Origin: Aequorivita aurantiaca
Lineage (GTDB): Bacteria; Bacteroidota; Bacteroidia; Flavobacteriales; Flavobacteriaceae
Length of the DNA: 64,000 nucleotides
Assembly (NCBI RefSeq): GCF_030410135.1
Contig: NZ_JAUGQQ010000007.1
Coordinates: 46,089 to 110,088 of the forward strand
Direction of reading: 5' to 3'
The notes under the pieces are model-generated. The model made no database searches, was not told the origin of the DNA, and saw nothing but the letters and a program-made list of their open reading frames with translations. This document shows, one piece after another, positions 61,777 to 64,000 of this stretch (position 1 is its first letter; each line of letters opens with the position of its first letter). A program made the position numbers and the translations under genes.

Positions 61777-63774
61777 TTAAACCTCCTCCAGCTGTTTCTG
61801 AAATGTTTTAATCTTATCCCGTAACTTGGCCGCCATCATAAAGTCCAAATCCTTTGCGGCTTTTTCCATGGCTTTGCGTGTGTCTCTTATTTTCTTTTCT
61901 ATTTGTGGTTTTGTCAAATATTCGGTTTCGGCTTCTGCGGCTAGGGTTTCGGCATTTTCAAAGGTGTAGGCAGCTTGCTTTGATTTTGTCAAGGAATTCT
62001 CAAATGATTTTTTGATTTGCGTTGGCGTTATGCCGTGCTCCTCGTTATACGCAATCTGTTTTTGGCGTCTGTATTCGGTGCCGTCTATGGTGGCCTGCAT
62101 GCTGTTGGTTATTTTATCCGCATACATGATTGCTTTTCCGTTCAAGTTTCGTGCCGCGCGGCCTACGGTTTGTGTTAGCGAACGGTTGCTCCTTAAAAAT
62201 CCTTCCTTATCGGCATCCAGAATTGCTACCAAGGAAACTTCCGGCAAATCCAGCCCCTCTCGCAATAGGTTCACTCCTACCAACACATCAAACAGGCCCA
62301 ATCGCAAATCCTGCATAATCTCCACCCGCTCCAGCGTATCCACATCACTGTGTATGTAGCGGGTCCTGATTTGTACCCGGGTTAAATATTTTGTCAATTC
62401 CTCCGCCATTCTTTTGGTTAAGGTGGTTACCAAAACACGTTCGTCTTTTTCCACCCGAAGTTGAATTTCCTCCAGCAAATCATCAATCTGGTTTAGGCTT
62501 GGGCGTACCTCTATCGGTGGGTCCAGCAATCCTGTTGGGCGGATGATCTGTTCCACATACACGCCGCCGCTTTTTTCCAATTCATAATCGGCGGGGGTGG
62601 CGCTTACGTAAATGACCTGGTTTTGAAGTGCCTCAAATTCCTCAAACTTTAGCGGACGGTTGTCCATCGCGGCGGGCAGTCTAAACCCGTATTCCACCAA
62701 GTTTTCCTTTCGGGAGCGGTCGCCGCCGTACATGGCGCCCACTTGGGGAATGGTTACGTGGCTTTCATCTACCACCATTAAATAATCCTTCGGAAAATAA
62801 TCGAGCAGACAGAACGGCCGGGTGCCGGGCAGTCGCTGGTCCAAATAGCGGGAATAGTTTTCTATCCCACTGCAATAGCCCAGTTCGCGAATCATTTCCA
62901 AATCAAAATTGGTGCGCTCGTCCAGACGCTTTGCTTCTATGTGTTTTCCTATTTCGCCGAAATATTCCACCTGCTTCACCAAATCATCCTGAATTTGCCG
63001 AATGGCACCCTGCAAGACATCGGGCGAGGTTACAAACATATTCGCAGGATAGATATTCAGGCGTTCGTACTTCGCCTTTATGTTGTTGTTCAGCGGGTCG
63101 AAGACTTCAATCTCCTCAATTTCATCGCCGAAAAAATGGATTCTAAAAGCATCATCCGCATAGCCGGGAAAAACATCCACCGTATCGCCCTTTATGCGGA
63201 ACCGACCGTGGTTGAATTCCGCCTCGGTGCGGCTGTAGAGGCTTTGCACCAAACGGTGCAGCAATTTTGTGCGGGAGATGGTCTGCCCTTTTTCCAAAGT
63301 GATTACGTTTTTCTGGAATTCCGCGGGGTTCCCGATACCGTACAGGCAGGAAACGGAGGAAACCACCAGCACATCCCGCCTGCCCGAAAGTAGGGACGAG
63401 GTGGTGCTAAGCCGCATTTTTTCTATCTCCTCGTTTATGGAAAGGTCCTTTTCAATATAGGTGCCGCTGCTGGGTATAAAGGCCTCGGGCTGGTAATAAT
63501 CGTAATAGGAAACGAAATACTCCACCGCGTTTTCGGGGAAAAGGTTTTTAAACTCCGTGTACAGCTGGGCGGCGAGGGTTTTGTTGTGCGCCAGCACCAG
63601 CGTGGGCTTTTGCACTTGTTGCACCACATTTGCCACGGTAAAGGTTTTTCCGGAACCGGTAACGCCCAACAGGGTCTGGTATTTTTCATCCTCGTTTAGG
63701 CCGTTTACCAAGGCTTTTATCGCCTCGGGCTGGTCGCCGGAGGGGGTGTATTCTGTAGCTAATTTAAAATTCAT
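61777..63774 (-). CDS. uvrB: Excinuclease ABC subunit B
   Basis: A 665-residue DNA-repair helicase-like subunit. Walker A is in LLGVTGSGKTFTVANVV (about 36-52), followed by the beta-hairpin YYDYYQPEAFIPSSGTYIEKD, DEAH-like VVDESHVTIPQVGAMY, motif VI QTVGRAARNLNGKAIMYAD, and the C-terminal UvrC-binding domain (KAMEKAAKDLDFMMAAKLRDKI). It loads on damage with UvrA and prepares the incision by UvrC. A TACCTTTG element lies 22 bp upstream. Confidence 0.98.
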   Translation of the reverse strand: MNFKLATEYTPSGDQPEAIKALVNGLNEDEKYQTLLGVTGSGKTFTVANVVQQVQKPTLVLAHNKTLAAQLYTEFKNLFPENAVEYFVSYYDYYQPEAFIPSSGTYIEKDLSINEEIEKMRLSTTSSLLSGRRDVLVVSSVSCLYGIGNPAEFQKNVITLEKGQTISRTKLLHRLVQSLYSRTEAEFNHGRFRIKGDTVDVFPGYADDAFRIHFFGDEIEEIEVFDPLNNNIKAKYERLNIYPANMFVTSPDVLQGAIRQIQDDLVKQVEYFGEIGKHIEAKRLDERTNFDLEMIRELGYCSGIENYSRYLDQRLPGTRPFCLLDYFPKDYLMVVDESHVTIPQVGAMYGGDRSRKENLVEYGFRLPAAMDNRPLKFEEFEALQNQVIYVSATPADYELEKSGGVYVEQIIRPTGLLDPPIEVRPSLNQIDDLLEEIQLRVEKDERVLVTTLTKRMAEELTKYLTRVQIRTRYIHSDVDTLERVEIMQDLRLGLFDVLVGVNLLREGLDLPEVSLVAILDADKEGFLRSNRSLTQTVGRAARNLNGKAIMYADKITNSMQATIDGTEYRRQKQIAYNEEHGITPTQIKKSFENSLTKSKQAAYTFENAETLAAEAETEYLTKPQIEKKIRDTRKAMEKAAKDLDFMMAAKLRDKIKTFQKQLEEV

Positions 63775-63795
63775 GGGTTCTTTTTCAATGCCCTA

Positions 63796-63803
63796 CAAAG
63801 GTA
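63796..63803 (-). promoter_or_regulatory. -7 element of uvrB
   Basis: On the minus strand TACCTTTG, 22 bp ahead of the uvrB start. No canonical -33 box was found. Confidence 0.55.
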
Positions 63804-63875
63804 ACGAAAATAGAAATGGGTATTTGGTAATGAGTAGTTGGTATTGAGTGGGGAGAGGTTTTTATTTTAGTGATT

Positions 63876-63905
63876 GCACGAGCGGGACGCTCGCGGTAGC
63901 GGGGG
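63876..63905 (+). repeat. CGAGCG hairpin repeat, copy 4
   Basis: GCACGAGCGGGACGCTCGCG then GTAGCGGGGG; a perfect 6-bp stem with a GGA loop, the same as copy 1 except in the tail. The last 95 bp of the window (63906-64000) show nothing else I can support. Confidence 0.87.
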
Positions 63906-64000
63906 GAGAATTTTCGGCAGAAAATTCCGCCGCAATGAACTATAGCCGGTGTTACCTACAGTTTTTTTCTTTCGTTCCAGGTTAAACTTTTTAAATTTCG

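Overview
The window looks like a chromosomal segment of a marine-type Bacteroidetes, most likely family Flavobacteriaceae (inference). The evidence is: A+T-rich sequence; few Shine-Dalgarno sites; many starts preceded by a TAnnTTTG -7 element; two secreted proteases with Por/type IX (T9SS) C-terminal sorting domains; a BshC bacillithiol enzyme; and many family members typical of flavobacteria (DUF6503, DUF2207/LemA, GH3-like, DUF922). No rRNA, tRNA, transposase, integrase or prophage gene was seen.

Layout. 1-9.4 kb: a truncated flavin amine oxidase, the LemA/DUF2207 pair, an AlkB-like dioxygenase, small lipoprotein and membrane proteins, a leftward VOC/SRPBCC/DoxX operon facing a GlxA-type AraC regulator, then DUF1826-like, DUF1275 and HutD proteins. 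9.4-15.4 kb: an accessory/defence stretch with a ParDE pair, a DUF2130 coiled-coil protein, a PIN-domain toxin with an unfamiliar partner, and a two-gene Cap4/DUF4297-like nuclease plus zinc-hook SMC-like ATPase (Lamassu/ABC-3C-like). 15.3-22.9 kb: loosely packed genes separated by unusual repeats (21-bp arrays and several 7-bp arrays), an NhaP-type antiporter, a decayed DUF2200 gene and small exported proteins. 22.7-25.4 kb: a very A+T-rich, translationally coupled three-gene cassette (GHKL ATPase, STAS-like DUF4325 protein, single-span membrane protein) with a hairpin repeat at each end in opposite orientation. This is the best candidate for an undescribed system.

25.4-47.6 kb: an ABC exporter, a 37-residue metallothionein-like peptide missing from a simple ORF search followed by sigZ, an M14 peptidase, and then a largely co-oriented housekeeping run: bshC, guaA, a LysM/periplasmic-binding lipoprotein, osmC-like, DUF922, DUF3820, a spermidine-synthase-like methyltransferase, pyrG, yidC, a MORN-type protein, mnmA, a subtilase and a nitronate-monooxygenase-like flavoprotein. 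47.7-64 kb: a 1714-residue M36 protease with repeated HYR-like domains, cold-shock protein, lysA, sucC, TerB-like, DUF2254, Hsp20, rluF, a GH3 family enzyme, a putative HExxH peptidase and uvrB.

How it fits together: most of the window is core metabolism (GMP, CTP, lysine, TCA, tRNA thiolation, DNA repair, membrane insertion). Two accessory islands are set apart by lower G+C, tight gene overlaps and hairpin repeats at their edges. Intergenic spaces carry a family of G+C-rich hairpins and many tandem arrays whose period is 7 or 21 bp. All functions are read from sequence motifs recognised by eye; no database search was run.
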